From assembly GCA_022605955.1 (NCBI GenBank), contig JAKCOZ010000008.1:19029583-19093582 (forward strand): 64,000 bases of DNA. The letters are read 5' to 3'. Of this stretch, positions 37,901 through 52,900 are shown piece after piece. The first letter of the stretch is position 1; each line of letters begins with the position of its first letter. A program made the translations under genes and the position numbers. The DNA comes from Rallus limicola. Taxonomy: Eukaryota > Chordata > Aves > Gruiformes > Rallidae. A model generated the notes under the pieces. It searched no databases and had not been told where the DNA came from. It saw only the letters and a list, made by a program, of their open reading frames with translations.

Positions 37901-40900
37901 AAGTTAATTGCAGTTGGTCTAATCTACTAGAATGTAATTTAGACTTCAGAAAATATCCAAGGTTGTAAATGTAGCTGTTTGTCAAAGTTTTAAAAACTAG
38001 CTGTAGCAAGGTTTAATAGATTTTAAGATCCAGTGATATCAGTAGGGAAAATAGTTTTTAGTCGTTTCCCATATGGTACCTAGTCATGGGCAAATTTTGC
38101 AGCTTCATCAGAGCTAATTAATACTGTTTTGAAGAAGGCAAACTATTCAGTTCTAAAGCATTTATAGTAGACATATGTTCATAGTTCAGCAGGCAAGTTC
38201 ATCTGTTGGAGGAAAAAACCACAAAACCATGCAGTTGGACAGGGGGAAATTCAGCCTGGAATCACTTTTGGTTGGTAGGTGATCTAATGAAAGTTGATAT
38301 TTTTTTTTTTTTTTATAAAATAAGCTTAAAGAAAGCAATATGCCATGTGGTTATAATAGGAGTGTAACTGTTCAGTGATCTGTTTCTGATGACTACCACC
38401 TTGTTTCTGTGGCTGCCTTATTCCCCTTTAAGTCTGTAGACAATAACCTGATATACTAGAGAGTCTTTACACTTTGGCTATTTCGTTTCCCCGTGTCCTG
38501 TTTCTAAGTATGCCTCACACTGTGTGTTGACTTATTTGCTAAATTAATCATGTGGGAAGCAGATGTTTTGGTGCGGTATTACAGTACAAAGAGAATTATA
38601 CATCCCATCAAGAGTTGCATATCCTGAAAGGCAAAAAGGCAGGTTAAGAATTTAATTGAACGGACTTTTGCATTGATGTTTGCTGTGTATTTGGTAGTTA
38701 TGGCAACAGATGACTCTATTGACACAGTGCTGCCTTCTCTTACAGCTTATATCAAAGGGTCTAAAAAATTATCAATTTCTACTTGTGGTGGTAGGCCACT
38801 TCTTTATTAGTAGGCATGTGTGAAGTACGACAATAGATTCTTTTTTTTAAGAAAGATACCTGTTACAGATTGATGTTATATGCTGGGTGTTCAAAAGCTT
38901 TTCCAGGTACCTACCTCTAAGCTTTCTGCAGTCTTATCTCTAATGATCCATACTTATCTTTCCATTTAGCTCTGTGTTTTAGAGTGTACACATCAGAATA
39001 CATTTCATGAAGCTACACTCCATATCAGACTTCTTTCTCATTTTTTTAAATTTCATTGTGCCTCTCTTGTGGACTGATGGATCTGTTTGGTCTACTGTGA
39101 TCCCTTATGAGAAGGCTGGAAAATTCTCTTTGCCTTTTCTCGCTATCAGAAAGTATGAGAAGTATATTCTTAACTTATGGACTGCTGATTTTCTCTTGCT
39201 TTCATTTATTTAGAATTGGCTCAGTTTTTTTCAGTGCACTGAATTTTTTGCACCCAGTAAGTATTAAAGAATTCAGTTAAATTTGAATTTTGGACAAAAG
39301 AAAGGTACCTGTACCTTTAGATACCTAGTACTGCTGACTTTTGCTACTCTATCCCCATATCCTTATTTCCTTCCTCCTGACTCAATTCATTATTTTATCC
39401 CTTTTCAGAGATGCTTCCTTACAGAAATTAATTTCAATGAAAGTGGCCTTGCTGTGTTGCTTGGGAGCTATGGAAGAATACCATTTATCAACATATGGAA
39501 GACAGGACTAGATGAAACAGTCTCAAGTTGCACCAGGGGAGGTGTAGATTGGATATTAGGAAAAAGTTTTGTACTGAAAGGGTTGTCAAGCATTACAACA
39601 GGCTGCTCAGGGAAGTGGTTGAGTAGTCATCCCTGAAAGTATTTTAAGGACATGTGATGTGATGTGTAGGGACATGGTTTAGTGCTGGAGTTGGTGATGT
39701 TAGATTAGTGGTTGGACTTGATGATCTTAAAGGTCCTTCCAATCTAAATGGTCTTACGATTCTAATCTAGTCTGTTTCTTTTACCTGCTGTTGCTAAGTA
39801 AGAGCAGAGGACTTTTTTCCTGTTCTAGACTTCAGAAAAATCTAACAAACAGAGTGACAAAAAAAGCAAGGTTGCTATTGAGAAAAGCTTTTATTAATAG
39901 TTACCTTTGGATGAATTCTGTGCATGTTCATCAGGCAAGGTCTCTTGTATCATCTTGGGTTGTAGCAGCTGTGGTCCACTTAAGATCAGAAAAGTCAGAT
40001 CTGCCTGCAGCTGGGTTCTGGGCCATACAAGTAATAACTCTTTTATTTGCAATAAGTAGATTATGCGGTTATTTTATGGGGTGTCTTTGCAGCAGCTGTT
40101 TAGTGTACGTGTAATACTGCTGCTTCAAAGTTATCCCTTCCAGTGTGACACTTACCAATAGTATTCTTTAAGAGTAGACAATGTTTCAGTTTGCTAGGTT
40201 CAGCAATGCAGCCTCAAGGAGGGAGGAGTGCTTTCATGGAGCTTTAAAGTAGCTGAAATAGATGCTTTATCAACAGGCTGAGACACCTGGACTCTGTCAA
40301 GGAGTTCAGCCTCTGGGTGTTATGAAACTATGTAGAAACGTCCTTGTGTTCATCATTGTTGGGCTGGTACAAGTAGCATTCTTTAGGATCTTTAGCAACT
40401 CCATGCAGCTTCTCAGTACTGCTTAAAATCTTCATCAGTGACATAAGCAGTAGTATTGAGCACATCCTCAACAAGTTTACAGACAACACCAAGCTGAATG
40501 GTGTGGTTTATATGCCTGACGGATGAGATGCTGTTCAGAGGGATCTGGACAAGCTTGAGAAGTGGGCTCATGTGAACCTTGTGATGCTCAGCAAGGCCAA
40601 GTACAAGGTCTTGCAGCTGGGTTCAGACACCCCCCAGTATCAATACAAGCTGAAAGAAAGACTTAGGGGTACTGGTAGATGAAAAGCTGGACATGAGCCA
40701 GCAATATACACTCTCAGCCCAGAAAACCAGCTGTATCCTGGGCTGCATTAAAACAAGTGTGCACAGCAGGTCAAGGGAGGTGATTCTGCCCCTCTGCTCC
40801 ACTCTGGCAAGATCCCACATTGAGTACTGCATTTACCTCTGGAGTCCTCAGCACAAGGAAAGATGGGGACCTGTTGGAGTGGGTACAGAGAAGGACCACA

Positions 40901-43900
40901 AAAATGGTCAGGGGGCTGTAGCACTTCTCCTATGAGGAAAGGCTGAGAGAGTTGTGGTTGTTCAGCCTGGAGAAGACAAGTCTTCAAGGGGACACATTGT
41001 GGCCTTTTTGTAATTAAAGGAGGATTTTAAGAAGGGTGGGAACAGATTTTTTGCAGGGCTTTCTGTGATAGGACAAGGTGCAATGGTTTTAAACCAAGAG
41101 GATAGATTTAGACTAGATGCAAGGAAGCAATTGTTTTACAGTGAGGGTGGTGAAACACTGGAACTGGTTGCCCAGAGAGGTGGTAGATGTCCCATCCCTG
41201 AAAAGATTAATGGTCAGGTTGGATGGGGCTCTGAGCAACTTGATGTAGTTGAAGATGTTCCTGCTTATTGCAGAGGGGCTAGACTAGATGGCCTTTAGAG
41301 GTCCCTTCCAACCCAAACTATTCTTCTATTCTCTGCTTTTGTAGTCCTTTTGGCTACCAAGGACTTCTGGCTAAACGGATGGAGAATCTGCCTGTTAGCT
41401 TGGCATGGGAGTGTGAACAGACCCATGGTCATCTATTTCTGATGGGTGCAACTCTTCAAAACTAAAACTCTCCTATCTTATCTTCTGTATGCAAGGTACA
41501 GGAACTTGTGCTGGGATTCAGACAGACCACAGCAAAGAACCACAGTTACCATTCAGTAAATAACTATTGCCTCTGCCCTCCTCCCTACCTCCCTCTGATG
41601 TGAAGCTCAGTGTTTTGTATTGCTCCTTAGGATTCCACAGTAACAATCAGTTTTTGCAGAGCTTCCTGTTAGGTCTCAGTCTTGGAAAGCAAAAGAGATT
41701 TCTGATCATTGCAGTGATTAAGTCCATCATGAGACACGGTCAGGTCACAATCCTGTCTGCCTTGATTGCTTTTAAGAATGTCTCTAATTAGGACTACATC
41801 AGCATCTAGATTAGTTCCTGTAAGTGTTTTTTTTCCCAATTATGTAACTGCCAAGTGATAATTTTGTATTACTGCTTTTAGACCTGTGTCCTGGCTGAAC
41901 ACTGTGTATGCCTCAGGAATAAGATTTGGTTGTTTCCAGGGAGTCAATAAGATACTCAGATGTCTCAATAGGCGTAACTTAGAACATGTAGAAGCCTAAA
42001 CTCTTGCTTTGTTAGGCACTGAACAAACTTAGAATGGATGATGGTTCTAACACAAAACTTGCTGATAGGGCCAGTGTGGTTTGAAGAACAGTACTCTGAA
42101 GACTGAGTTCACAAGATGTGACTGCTGTATATGTGGCCCTGTCTGAAATTGGCTTGTTTATTTTACTTGTCTATTATTTTGTAGTGTACCTTTGGTGTAT
42201 ATTCAGTTTTAGAAGAACTGGTGTTTTGGAGGTCTGTGGAAACAGCTTTGTTTAGATTTGGGTTTGCCAGTGGTCAGTTTCTTTACTTTGATCCCACCAA
42301 CTTCTAAAGCTCCTTTTATCCCTTTTGTGAAAGCATCAGCTGTCCAGGATTTTAAGTTTGCTATGTCAGGGTGGAGTGTTATTTTTCTAGTACATATCTG
42401 ATCTATGTGGAACTGTTGATGGACCTGTTGCCAATGGAATAAACATGATTTGGGAACATGTTCCTAAAGACCTTTTGTATCTGAGATCTTTCTTAATGAC
42501 AATTAATACAGATTATATCAGAGTTCAAACCATTCTCCTTCATCACTTGCAGAATATAATGAATTTTTGATTTAAAATACAATATTGGAATGATGCTTGA
42601 CAGGTGCAGGTGATTTTGAACAATAGTATCATAGGTGCCCTTCTCTATGGAGGGTTCTAGTACTAAACATTTAAAATTATATATTTTCTTTACATTGAAT
42701 TAATAGAGACAGACATTTGGATATTACAGTTACAAGGACAGTATCATGAACTCTGTTGCCTTCATCAGGATGCATCTTTCTGTTTCTGCAAGGCACCTGC
42801 AGGGTAATAGCTCTGGCATGACCTCTTTAAACTTTCTTTGCAAAATTTTCTTAGCCAGAAAGGTATTTTTGTTAACTCTGTTTTGGAAATTTAATTTTTG
42901 TTTTTGAAATAGAAGACATACTGTCCTGTGCTTTAAGGTAGGTAATTGATGGGACTCTGAAAGCAACTGTGCAGGGAGATTGTATGTGAACTAATGGTTT
43001 GGAAAAAGTGAGGGCCAAGTGCAGAAGGCTCTGATGAGGGCTCAGGACCAGGTATTCTTATTGACTGATCTGCTCTGTCAGACCTACTTTTGAAGTCAGC
43101 TGGGAATTCTGCTTTTTAAGTACTATGTAAGGCTAAGATCTGTGAAAAATCAGCTACTGAAAATGATGAAATTGACCAGAGCTAGAATATGCGCTGCATC
43201 TGAATTTCTCAATCTTTAGGTCCATATATGTCATGATTTAACCCCGCTGGCAACTAAAACAACCGTCCAGCCATATGCTCGCTCCCCTGCCCTTCAGTGG
43301 GATGAGGCAAGGGAATTGAGAAGGAAACAAAAGGTAAAACTTGTGAGTTGGAATACAGGCAGTTTAATAGAACAGAGAAGGAAGACAGTAATGATAATGA
43401 TAAAAGAATAAACAAAACAAGTGATGCACAGCACAACTGCTCACCAGCCAAAGCTGATACTCAGCTAGTTCTCGAGCTAACTGCCTCCCATCCCACCCCC
43501 CAGTTAAATACAGAGCATGAGATCATATGGTATGGAATATCTCTCTGACCAGTCTTGGGTCAACTGGGCTGGCTGTGTCTCCTCCCAGCTTCCTGGGCGC
43601 TCCCCCTGCATTCTCCTTGTCTGTCCAGTATGAGAAGCTGAAAAGTCCTTGACTGTTCGGGAACAACTAAAAACAGTGTGTTATCAATATTGTTCTCATC
43701 ATAATTCTAAAACACAGTACTATACAGCTGATAGGAAGAAAATTATCTCAGTTGACGCCAGGACAATGTTTAAAAAATATATGTGAAGGACTCAATGCTG
43801 CAAAAGAAGTTTGAATATAAATATTTTTGTGGGGGCTTTTTAGTGTTAACCTTCATGAATGTTGATTTGTAGAGTTGAGCTCTCATCAGTGCTCTCTTTA

Positions 43901-46900
43901 GTACAGTAAAATACTAAATTGAGTTCAAAGAACTGTTCCTTTTCTCAGCTGAAAAGGCTGCAGTTCCTGTTGAACGAAACAGTTAGAGACTGTATTCATA
44001 CATGCAAAGAGAGGAATTAAGAGAGTTTTAATAATATCGCCATTAACAGTGTAACCGTTTAACTTGCAAGGGCTTTGCTTTGCAATCAGTGTGATGTTTG
44101 GAAAAGCTGCACCAAAGAGAATGGGTATTATATTTGTAAGTTAGCGAGCTGCAAGTATGTTATTCTACAAGTATATTTCAAATTGTGTGTAAATTGAGGC
44201 TTTTTTATCAAACTAAGTAAATGTAATCCATACTTAGATGCTGTTACAGTACTATAATCTCAGAGTATCCACTCTCTATAAAGACAGTCTTTATGCAGCA
44301 CAAGACTGTGTTAGTTTTTTGAATTACTTGTCAAAAAAGCTCAAATTCAGCAACTTCGTGGGTCCATTCAAGTGTAGGCTCAGCTTCTGCTCCACTCAAA
44401 GGTCCATTCCTTCTCATTCTCACTGTATTTAATCATAGAATGGTTTGGGTTTCTAAGGGATTTCTAAGGTCGTACAATTGAAACTGCCAAATCTACTGTT
44501 TCTGATTAACTGTGGATACCTGTATGCTAATGAAACTCATTGTAGTTTTATCTACTATACGAGATGTTTACATCTGAGGACTAACAGAGAATAATAAGTG
44601 CTTTTTTGCAGAGCTTCTTTGTCTGCTTTTTCTTTGAACTAGAGAGAGAACTTGCTTCACTGAAGTGTGCTCAATGTAGTACTGAGCACCAACAGCTTCT
44701 GGTGACTCATGATATGCCTCTCTTCCTGCTGGCTGTGAGGATAGACTTCTAAGAGTCTAATCTGTGATTTCTAGCCTCCTAACCTGGCGACAGCTTTGTC
44801 ATGAAGGCTTAGGGACTGGAAAGTTGTCCTTTAAAGGTGTTTGGGGTTTTTTCATCTTGAGAAGCCATGAATTCTTCTGCTATGTTTCATTGTCCTCCAC
44901 TGTTGACTCTAGTGCATCTCCTGTGGAACGTTTCTGGTTAGAAGGGTTAAACTGACATCTTTACTGTTGGCTTTGCTGCTTGTTGGAGACATGAATAGCA
45001 GAAAAACAAGTACCCAGTTCTGTATCTGAACTTTTCAGTATCATGCAGCTTAAAGAGCAGAAGAGCTCTTTATACTGTGATTATGTTAATAATATATTTT
45101 TTACTCCTGTAGATGTCATCAATGTTTTTCTCTTTTACAAATAAGGTATCAGTGTAAGAAATGTCAGGAATTACATTTGAAGTCATGTGGACAAGATTAC
45201 TTGTTAAAGCTCTCTTGGGTTTTTTGTGTTGTTTTTTAATTGCAAGTTACTGTGTTCTCTCCTTTTGCTGAAATTAGCCTTGTCTTTTTGAGAAAAAGTA
45301 ATTTCAAAGGTAGGAGACTGAACAGAAAGCAAAAACTAGAGTATACTTTTTGAGTCAGAGGAACGATGATTCCATGTAGAAATGTGTTAGTACTTCCATG
45401 TTAGACCTTCAGTGAGTTAGGTGTTGACCTAATGAATTGGGATTTGCTGAAATGCTCCTATTAAAGCTCATTGTAGTATAATAGTAAAGATATTTATGAT
45501 GAAGACTGTATAGTACTAGAAATATTAAGCACTAAAGATTAAACAGGAACTATAGGCTTGTTGGAAAAGTATTTTGCAGTAGTAAACTCATGTAATAAAG
45601 CTTAGATCAAGGTGATCTGTCAGTTACCCAGTCTTCCGTTCGATAGTTAGTTTTATTTTTGAGCTTCTTCAGATAAAAATACTTTATATCTAGTTTATAT
45701 GCACCTTTCATTACCCCCGTTAAGAGATTTCTGCCTGCTCCAAATAGTGGATTTCTGAGGTTTGATGTTACCAGGAGAGATTTAGAAAACGCTCATTTTT
45801 GTTGCCCATTGAATCACTATCTTGTGATACTCTTGAATGTTTTGAAATACTATATTTGAAGTATATTTAGACAGAGAATTCTTTAACAGAAGCTGTGGTA
45901 AGGAAGTTCTTTTAGAAGCCTAAGTGTTGGCTTTGCTGTTTGTTCAGCTGCTGTATAAGTCATTGGAGAAGTTTGTCACAGGTGTCTCTGCCCGTATGGG
46001 AAGTTTCAGCTTGTTTCTTCCTTGGCACAGCTTGGAATTCTGGCTCTTCTTCAGTTAAAATGGCTGTTGTTTTAACTCTGACAATTTTCCAATTCATTGT
46101 CTGGTATTTTGGTCAATATTTGTAGAAGTATTCTATAAAGGTAATAGAGCTTTGAATAGAACAGAGTATTGGGAGTTCAGGATTGTGGAAATAGCATATA
46201 GTGGTGTGGTTGTTTTTCTGTAATTCAGCATAAAATGGAGTCTCATGGATGAGTATTATATAGACTCAGTAAGATTTCTTCAGCCTGATTTGTAAATAAT
46301 AAAATCTGGGCATTAGTGTTCTGGATCATTGCCCTTGAAATTTTATGTCCCATAGCTAGTACAGTGGCAAGTCATGTCAGTAAGGACATACTCTGGGAGT
46401 GTCTAGCTGTTAGTTAAGAACAGTTACAGGGTGATGTTGGTTTTGGGCAATACCTTAATGCCACAGTCTTTGAACAATAAATACAGAATATGGGTCATCT
46501 TGCAAAATGGTATTGGTGTTCCTAGTTTAAGGTTTAGGGCTTGGTATCTAGAAATCATTCCCTGTTTGGGACTGCTGTAATTTGTGTGTGGGACAGTGAA
46601 AGGATGTTTTCCTACAGTGAATCAAATTTGGGTTCTTCTTTGATTTTTTTCCAGAACCTGTATTAAAAGAGTAATGATAGCACACTTTGTAAGTCAATAG
46701 CCCTTCCTTAGGAATCTCAAATCTCAAAAGAGGACATGATGATTCATATCCTGTAGCTGAAGGTTATGTTAGATTTGAGGTAATTAATCCATAGGCTGAT
46801 TCACAAGTGGTATGCTAGCATAGGCTTCTCAGGGAGCAGAGCTGCTTCTTTTCTGTGAAAGGAAACCTTGTACTTGGCAGAAACAGGGATTCAAAATTAC

Positions 46901-49900
46901 TTTATGTGTGCATGTTTGTACTGTTTGTACTGTGGGTCCTTTAGTTTGTGATCATAACTAATTAAAATGTCTTCTGGCTGAATGTGAGGAAGGCACCAGT
47001 AAAACACTGGATAGTAATTCTTTCCTTGTCTTTTATGTCTTTATTTGCTTTTGATCCCTTCTTATACAGATAGGGGTGAAGGGGAAACCAAATACCTTTA
47101 AGATAATAAATGAGGTACTATACTGCAACATAGATCAAGCCAGATACGTGATTTATGGCAGTTCAGGTTTCTGTATGTGGATGACATGAAAAGTCATTAA
47201 CTTTTTCACTTCTATAAGTTCTGTGAGTGTCATTTAGAAAAGTGAAAACCATCATTTGTGCGTTAATTAACAAAGTTGTCAGTCATGACTGAACGCTTTG
47301 TCAGACATTTTTCCCACCCACCCAAGGATGGATAGGCTGTATTTACAAACTGCAAATAATCTGGCTAGTACTGCTCTCTTTTCTTTTTCTCTTCTTAATA
47401 AAGTGTCTAATCTGTAAGAGCAAAGGAAAAGTTATCAGTATTTAGTCTAGTGAAGATGCTGTCCATTCTTGTAAAGATGCCATCTTAGTTGCTGGACTTG
47501 TATCATCCTTTTTTTTTTTTTTTTTTTTTTTTTGCCTTGTCCTAAATTTGGATGCTTGCTTTGTGGCTTGCTTTTATTTCCTTCTTCTCTTGAAGGTGAT
47601 GCTTTCTACAGTATAAGCTTTTTTCTTTGAGGACCATTAAAGCAACAGGCTGCTTCTGGGAAATACGGCATAGCAAGTACAGTGAAGACATAAATAAACT
47701 TAGAAAACAGTTTTCAAGTTCAAACAAAGCTGAGTCTGTTTCTCGATCTTTATGTTGAAAAATTACTGGTAACATGTAGTGAATCTTTCCAGGGAAGTTT
47801 ACTCTGGTATGATGTGTTTTAAGACTCTTTAGTCTTTGTTAGGTTCTTTTTTGACATAGGTAAATAAGTCTTTGATGTTGATGTTGGCAAATGTTCTTTC
47901 CAGAAATAGATTGAGAGCAGAGAACTATTCTGTTGCTCTTGAGTCAGGCTTATGTTAAGTCAGTGGGAAATCATTCTGTCTGGTCTAATAGAGTTTGGCT
48001 CAACCTCATGTCATTGTGCATTAGCCAAGCCTCAACTACTACCATAAAGGAATTCCTCAAAAAAAAAAAAAGTTTTCTTTTTAAATGAAACAATGTGTAC
48101 AATTTTTGCAGGGTGTTTCTATCATCCTTTCCTAAGTAAGTCTTCATTGCTATACATTTAAAATAAATACTGATCCTGGAAACTCTTACGCCTTTGAAAA
48201 TTGTGTTTATTAATGTCAGAAGTCACTGTCTGAATGAGGACTTGAAGAATCAGGCCAGCCTCTGATTATTTGACAGAAAGGAGAGGAACTGCTTTACTTA
48301 GATATTTTAATTATGGCTGTTTAGAAATTGGGAGGCATATCTTGATACAGAAAAATTCAGTGTTGTTCTGATTGTTCAGTGGAAGATGCTTCAAATGTGT
48401 ATGAGAAGAAACTGGGATGTTAGATATTTTATTTTTTAGAAGGAAAGAAAAATTGGCAACTTTATAATTCTCTGGACTCAGAAACAAAATGGTTTTGAAC
48501 ATAGCAGTTGGAATTTCAGAATACCATTTCCACACCACCTTTAATGTAAAAGTATATATTCACTGAAAAATGGAAAAAGTAATGTTTTTCTTACTATATC
48601 TTAACTCTGCTGAGCAGTGCTTGGCTAACATTTTTCTCATCTGTTTTTATAGGTTTTGTAAAAGACACCGGATTAAATCAAATCCAAATGTTCCATGTGT
48701 CCCGAAAGACTTGTTGATGATGTCAGAATTAGTTCTTCCACAGTTCATCTTTAGTCTTATTCAGCACTTAAGAGAGGGATATAATGAGCCTGGTATGTTT
48801 TACATTTGCATGTATCTAGCATATCTCACCATGCTGCTGTCTCTTGCTTTGCAGTCTGTGAAGTCACAGTACATGAATACATGAATGTTATCTATAGTTT
48901 GTATCATTGTATTTTATGCTTCTTTCCCTAACTGAGCTACTGCCTGGCTAGGCAATTTGGTTTTGTTCTCAGCTGAACAGAACCTTCTTAAATAGGTTTT
49001 AAGGGTTACCTAGCATTGTGTTGAGCTCTTCCAGAAAATGAATTTGGGATTAATTTGAACAGTGTATGTGTGAATTTCAGAGCATTGCGAACATCTCAGT
49101 TTCCTTTGTGGTAGTCATAGCTGTTCTGCCTTGTGGCGATCTTGGCCAAATTATAGTACATTTACACCAAAAGTTCTTGTTATGTGGTTTTCAGCTCTTG
49201 ATTTGCCATCAGAGAAAGACCTTCACAAAATCCTCCAGGTTTTGGAGCCTCATGTTTCCTTTCTAGAAGACTTGACCAAAATGGGAGGAGCAATGCGATC
49301 AGTTCTTACCCAGGTTTTGACTAGCCAACAATTCTACAAAGATCTTAGCTCTGGTATGTTTGATGTTTGTGTTATTTCTAAGTTATGAAAAACTTAAAGA
49401 CGAGTTTTGTTTATCACTTCAGTTTCTGCATGTTTTTATTTGACTCTTTAAACCCCAGAGAAATTAATGTTTTTAAGGATAATTTTTGTTGTTGATAGAA
49501 GGAGGGTGGGCTTGGGGTGTGACTGGAAACATTTAATACTGAACCCTGTTATCTTCTCTGTTCCAGATAATTTTATAAACATACTTTGTTTCAAAAGACT
49601 TGTTATAATAATCCCATTTTCTTTGAAGTGAACACAGCAACTCAGTACTTCCAAAATAAGGTTAATTCAGGCTTACTCAAAGTGGAATATGTCTACCTTA
49701 TTTTGACATCTGCTCTCAGAGAGGTCACTGGAGGAGACCTGAATGGCAAAAGGCCATTGTCTATCCTGCACTTCTGTGCAAAGCCTTTTCTTACACACCC
49801 ATAAGCCCCAAGCGCCAAAACCAACACTTCTCATCCTCAATTATTTATTCCATTCTGTACCAGATCACCATGAATACAAAAATGTTGGGTAGTCACTATT

Positions 49901-52900
49901 AATCCCAAACCACCTACTACAAAAATATCATGTCTTCTCTTTTCCTTTATGTGTTGGATTTCCTGAGATGGAAAAGCAGAGAGAGAATGGGAAGTAAGGC
50001 AGTCTCACTCTTGGAGAATATGTGTGTCAGAGTAGGTACAGTTTCTGGGTAGGGAAAGCAAAGAAAGGGATTTTAGAGCAAAACTTGCCCTTCTGACTTT
50101 GAATGCAAGAGGTGCTTGCCCAACTAAAAAGATGTTGTTGTCTTTTTCATGTTTTCTTTAAGCACTTGACACAATTTGCTCCTCTAAAGTTTATTTTTCC
50201 TTATATAACAAATGTGGTGAGTTTCTTTTTTTCCCCAGTCTATTACTTCGTAGAAAATTTTATATCCCAAGCATGCATATCCCAAGTGTGACTTTTCTCC
50301 ATCAAACAGTTGAAATGATGATATTGTTCTGAATATTCTCTATTAACTGCAGCTGTCAAAACTTGAACTTTGAAAGAAAAATTGCAAATATTATAAATTA
50401 TATGTGACATCATTACTGTTTTGGTTTTGTTTTTTCTATTGGTGGCAGTGATGGTAAAATGGAAATGAAGTATATCTTTGTGAAGAAAACACTGTGTTGG
50501 AGGGGAAAACAGAAGGTTTCTGGTCTTTTGGATTTCAGTTCAGCAGTTGGAAAATCTTTTTAGTTTCTACGTATCATCATAGAGCTTATTAACACATTTT
50601 GGTTATTTTTTTAGATTGCTTATATAGAATATGAAGCCTATGAACCAAACAGCTGTTTTTGTACTTTAATGCTATTTTATGTATGTGTCCAAGGTGTTGG
50701 AGAGAATGCATGTGCAAAGAAAAGTCACGAAAAGTACCTCATTGCTTTGAAAGGCTCTGGACTGGCATTTCCTGAGGATAAAATTGCATGTGGTATGCAG
50801 GAACAAGGAGCTGGAACTAGCACATTAGCAGTTCAAGGTTTGTGTAGAAAAATACTCTAAGCAAAAACTTGATTATTGCTGGGTTTTATATAAAATGTTC
50901 TTTTAGTTTATTTAAAAAACCCAAACCACCACACCACAAATCTTAATGAAACTTAAAGAATTACCTGTTACTTAGTGCACCATCAGATTGCAGGACTTGT
51001 TTTAATTCTATTCACAAAGCTAAATATCTGAACTTTTTGTTGCTTATGTACTAATCATCAGTTCCCAGTCATAGCATTAGTGGAATTTGAGTAGGCAAGA
51101 TGAAATTGCTCGTAGTGGAATTTTGTCAGTGCAACTAAGTCACAAGTGCTGTGGATATTTTTTGTTCACCTGAAGGCCATCAGAGTTTTTTGCAATTTCT
51201 TAAAGAACACATCTTAGTTTCTAAATTCTGCAATGGAACATGCTTGCAAATCCCTGATTTTGTATTGCTTGGAAACCTTACTCCAACTTCTCAGTCCTCT
51301 GCTGTGTATCTTTTAAAGAAAGTTAATGTAGTGTTTCATTTCATACTGACTGGCTCATTAAATATCGTAAAGTACTCTCTTTTCAGTGTAAGACTTATGA
51401 AAGGAATCTCTGAATTTTTTTATTTCAAAAGGTTTAGCAGGTGCTACGGCAACAGCAGGACAAGGGGATTCTTCAGATGAGGTGAGACTGTTTTTAAAGA
51501 CTGTAATAAACTGCAACGGAATATTAAATGGAGAGAATGCTTGCAGTCAAATCCCACAAACCTTAACCCTATCTACCACAGAGTCTTTTCATTTTAATAA
51601 TTAGAAATAATGGAGATACATAGGAATAGATCTCATGCTTTTGATTTAGTAAGGATAACTTGAAACCCCCTTGTTTTTATTATACTGCTTCAGTTTAATT
51701 TATGTAATGTATGCAATGTAGGAGAAACTTGTGTAGGTAGTTCAAAAGTCACTATCAGGTAAATTGGACTTGATTAAAGCAAATTTAAGGCATGTGATGC
51801 TGTGAATAGTCTTAGGTTTTGGCACTTGAGAATCCAGCTGAACTGGTGATAGCAGTGAGAATTTTTCTGTAGATAAATTCCCATGTGTAGACTTGGCTTT
51901 ACAAACCAAACACATTGAGTGGGAGTAAAAAAGAGGGAATCTCCTTTTAGATTGAGCTGTAATAAGTAAGTGGGATTTAATGGGGAAAGTTAAATTCTGG
52001 CAGTTACTTTATCAATTTATTCTCATGTTTTGCTATAGTATTTAAAACCAAATTTCAGCTAGTAAGCCTCAGCAGCCATTCTGGTAGGGTAGTATAACAA
52101 ATTTTAAATAATGTAAATTACAGGGTTTTTTATAGGACTTTTGCTTGCATTGATTTCTATGTGAACATGTATTAAAGTAAAAACAATTGTTACTGAATGT
52201 CTAAAACAGTTGTATGACATGTTTGTCTCTGTCATAAGCACAGCAGCATCTGTTATGCTTTCAGCAGTGCTATTTATAATCTGGTATTTTTCAGAGTATT
52301 GCTTCTTGGTTTTTCACCATCACTTGACAAACAAACAGACACCAAAAAAACCAAAACCCAGACCATGAAAGTCCCGTGAAAGAAGGCAACAATTCAAAGT
52401 AGCGTTAAGAACCTAAAGTAGCATTTTCAAATTATCTTAAAATGGCTCAGCATGGTCTTTCTGTTTGACCCCTATAAAGTGATGATGAGAAGGGAGTAAA
52501 CTGAAGTTGTTTGTTGTTGTAAACTGAGTTGGAAGAGAGACTGCTTGTTACTGATACTTCTTTTGGGAAAGCCCAAGAGGGGTGTAAGAAGAGAGATGTA
52601 TTTTTAATGAGAATTATCAGGAAAAAATATCTTTAGAAAAGAATGAACAAGAGAGGAATTACGGCAATTGCATTGTAGTTTGTTAGTTAAGGATACCTGT
52701 TTTCTAGAGAGATTTCTCATGCTGATCTCCAGGATGTAAATATATATGTAGGTATTTTATTGTTCTACTACAGATATGATTTTTCTAAACTAAAATTTAT
52801 TCCAGGTACGTGAGTATATGCAATTTCAAGATGTTAATTACATTATTAAGATACATTATAGAAAAGAACCAGACCTTGTTTTGAAATCTGTATTTAGAAA

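Larger units (their letters stand above)
34992..48652 (+). other. UBR3 intron 1 (13.7 kb)
   Basis: Large first intron. It contains CR1 copies (39495-39766, 40420-41333, and minus-strand tails near 36738 and 44431), a solo LTR (43229-43765), a 25-T run (47509-47533), a 22-bp palindrome at 36843 and a possible decayed coding stretch at 36121-36738. No other exon recognised. Confidence 0.75.
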
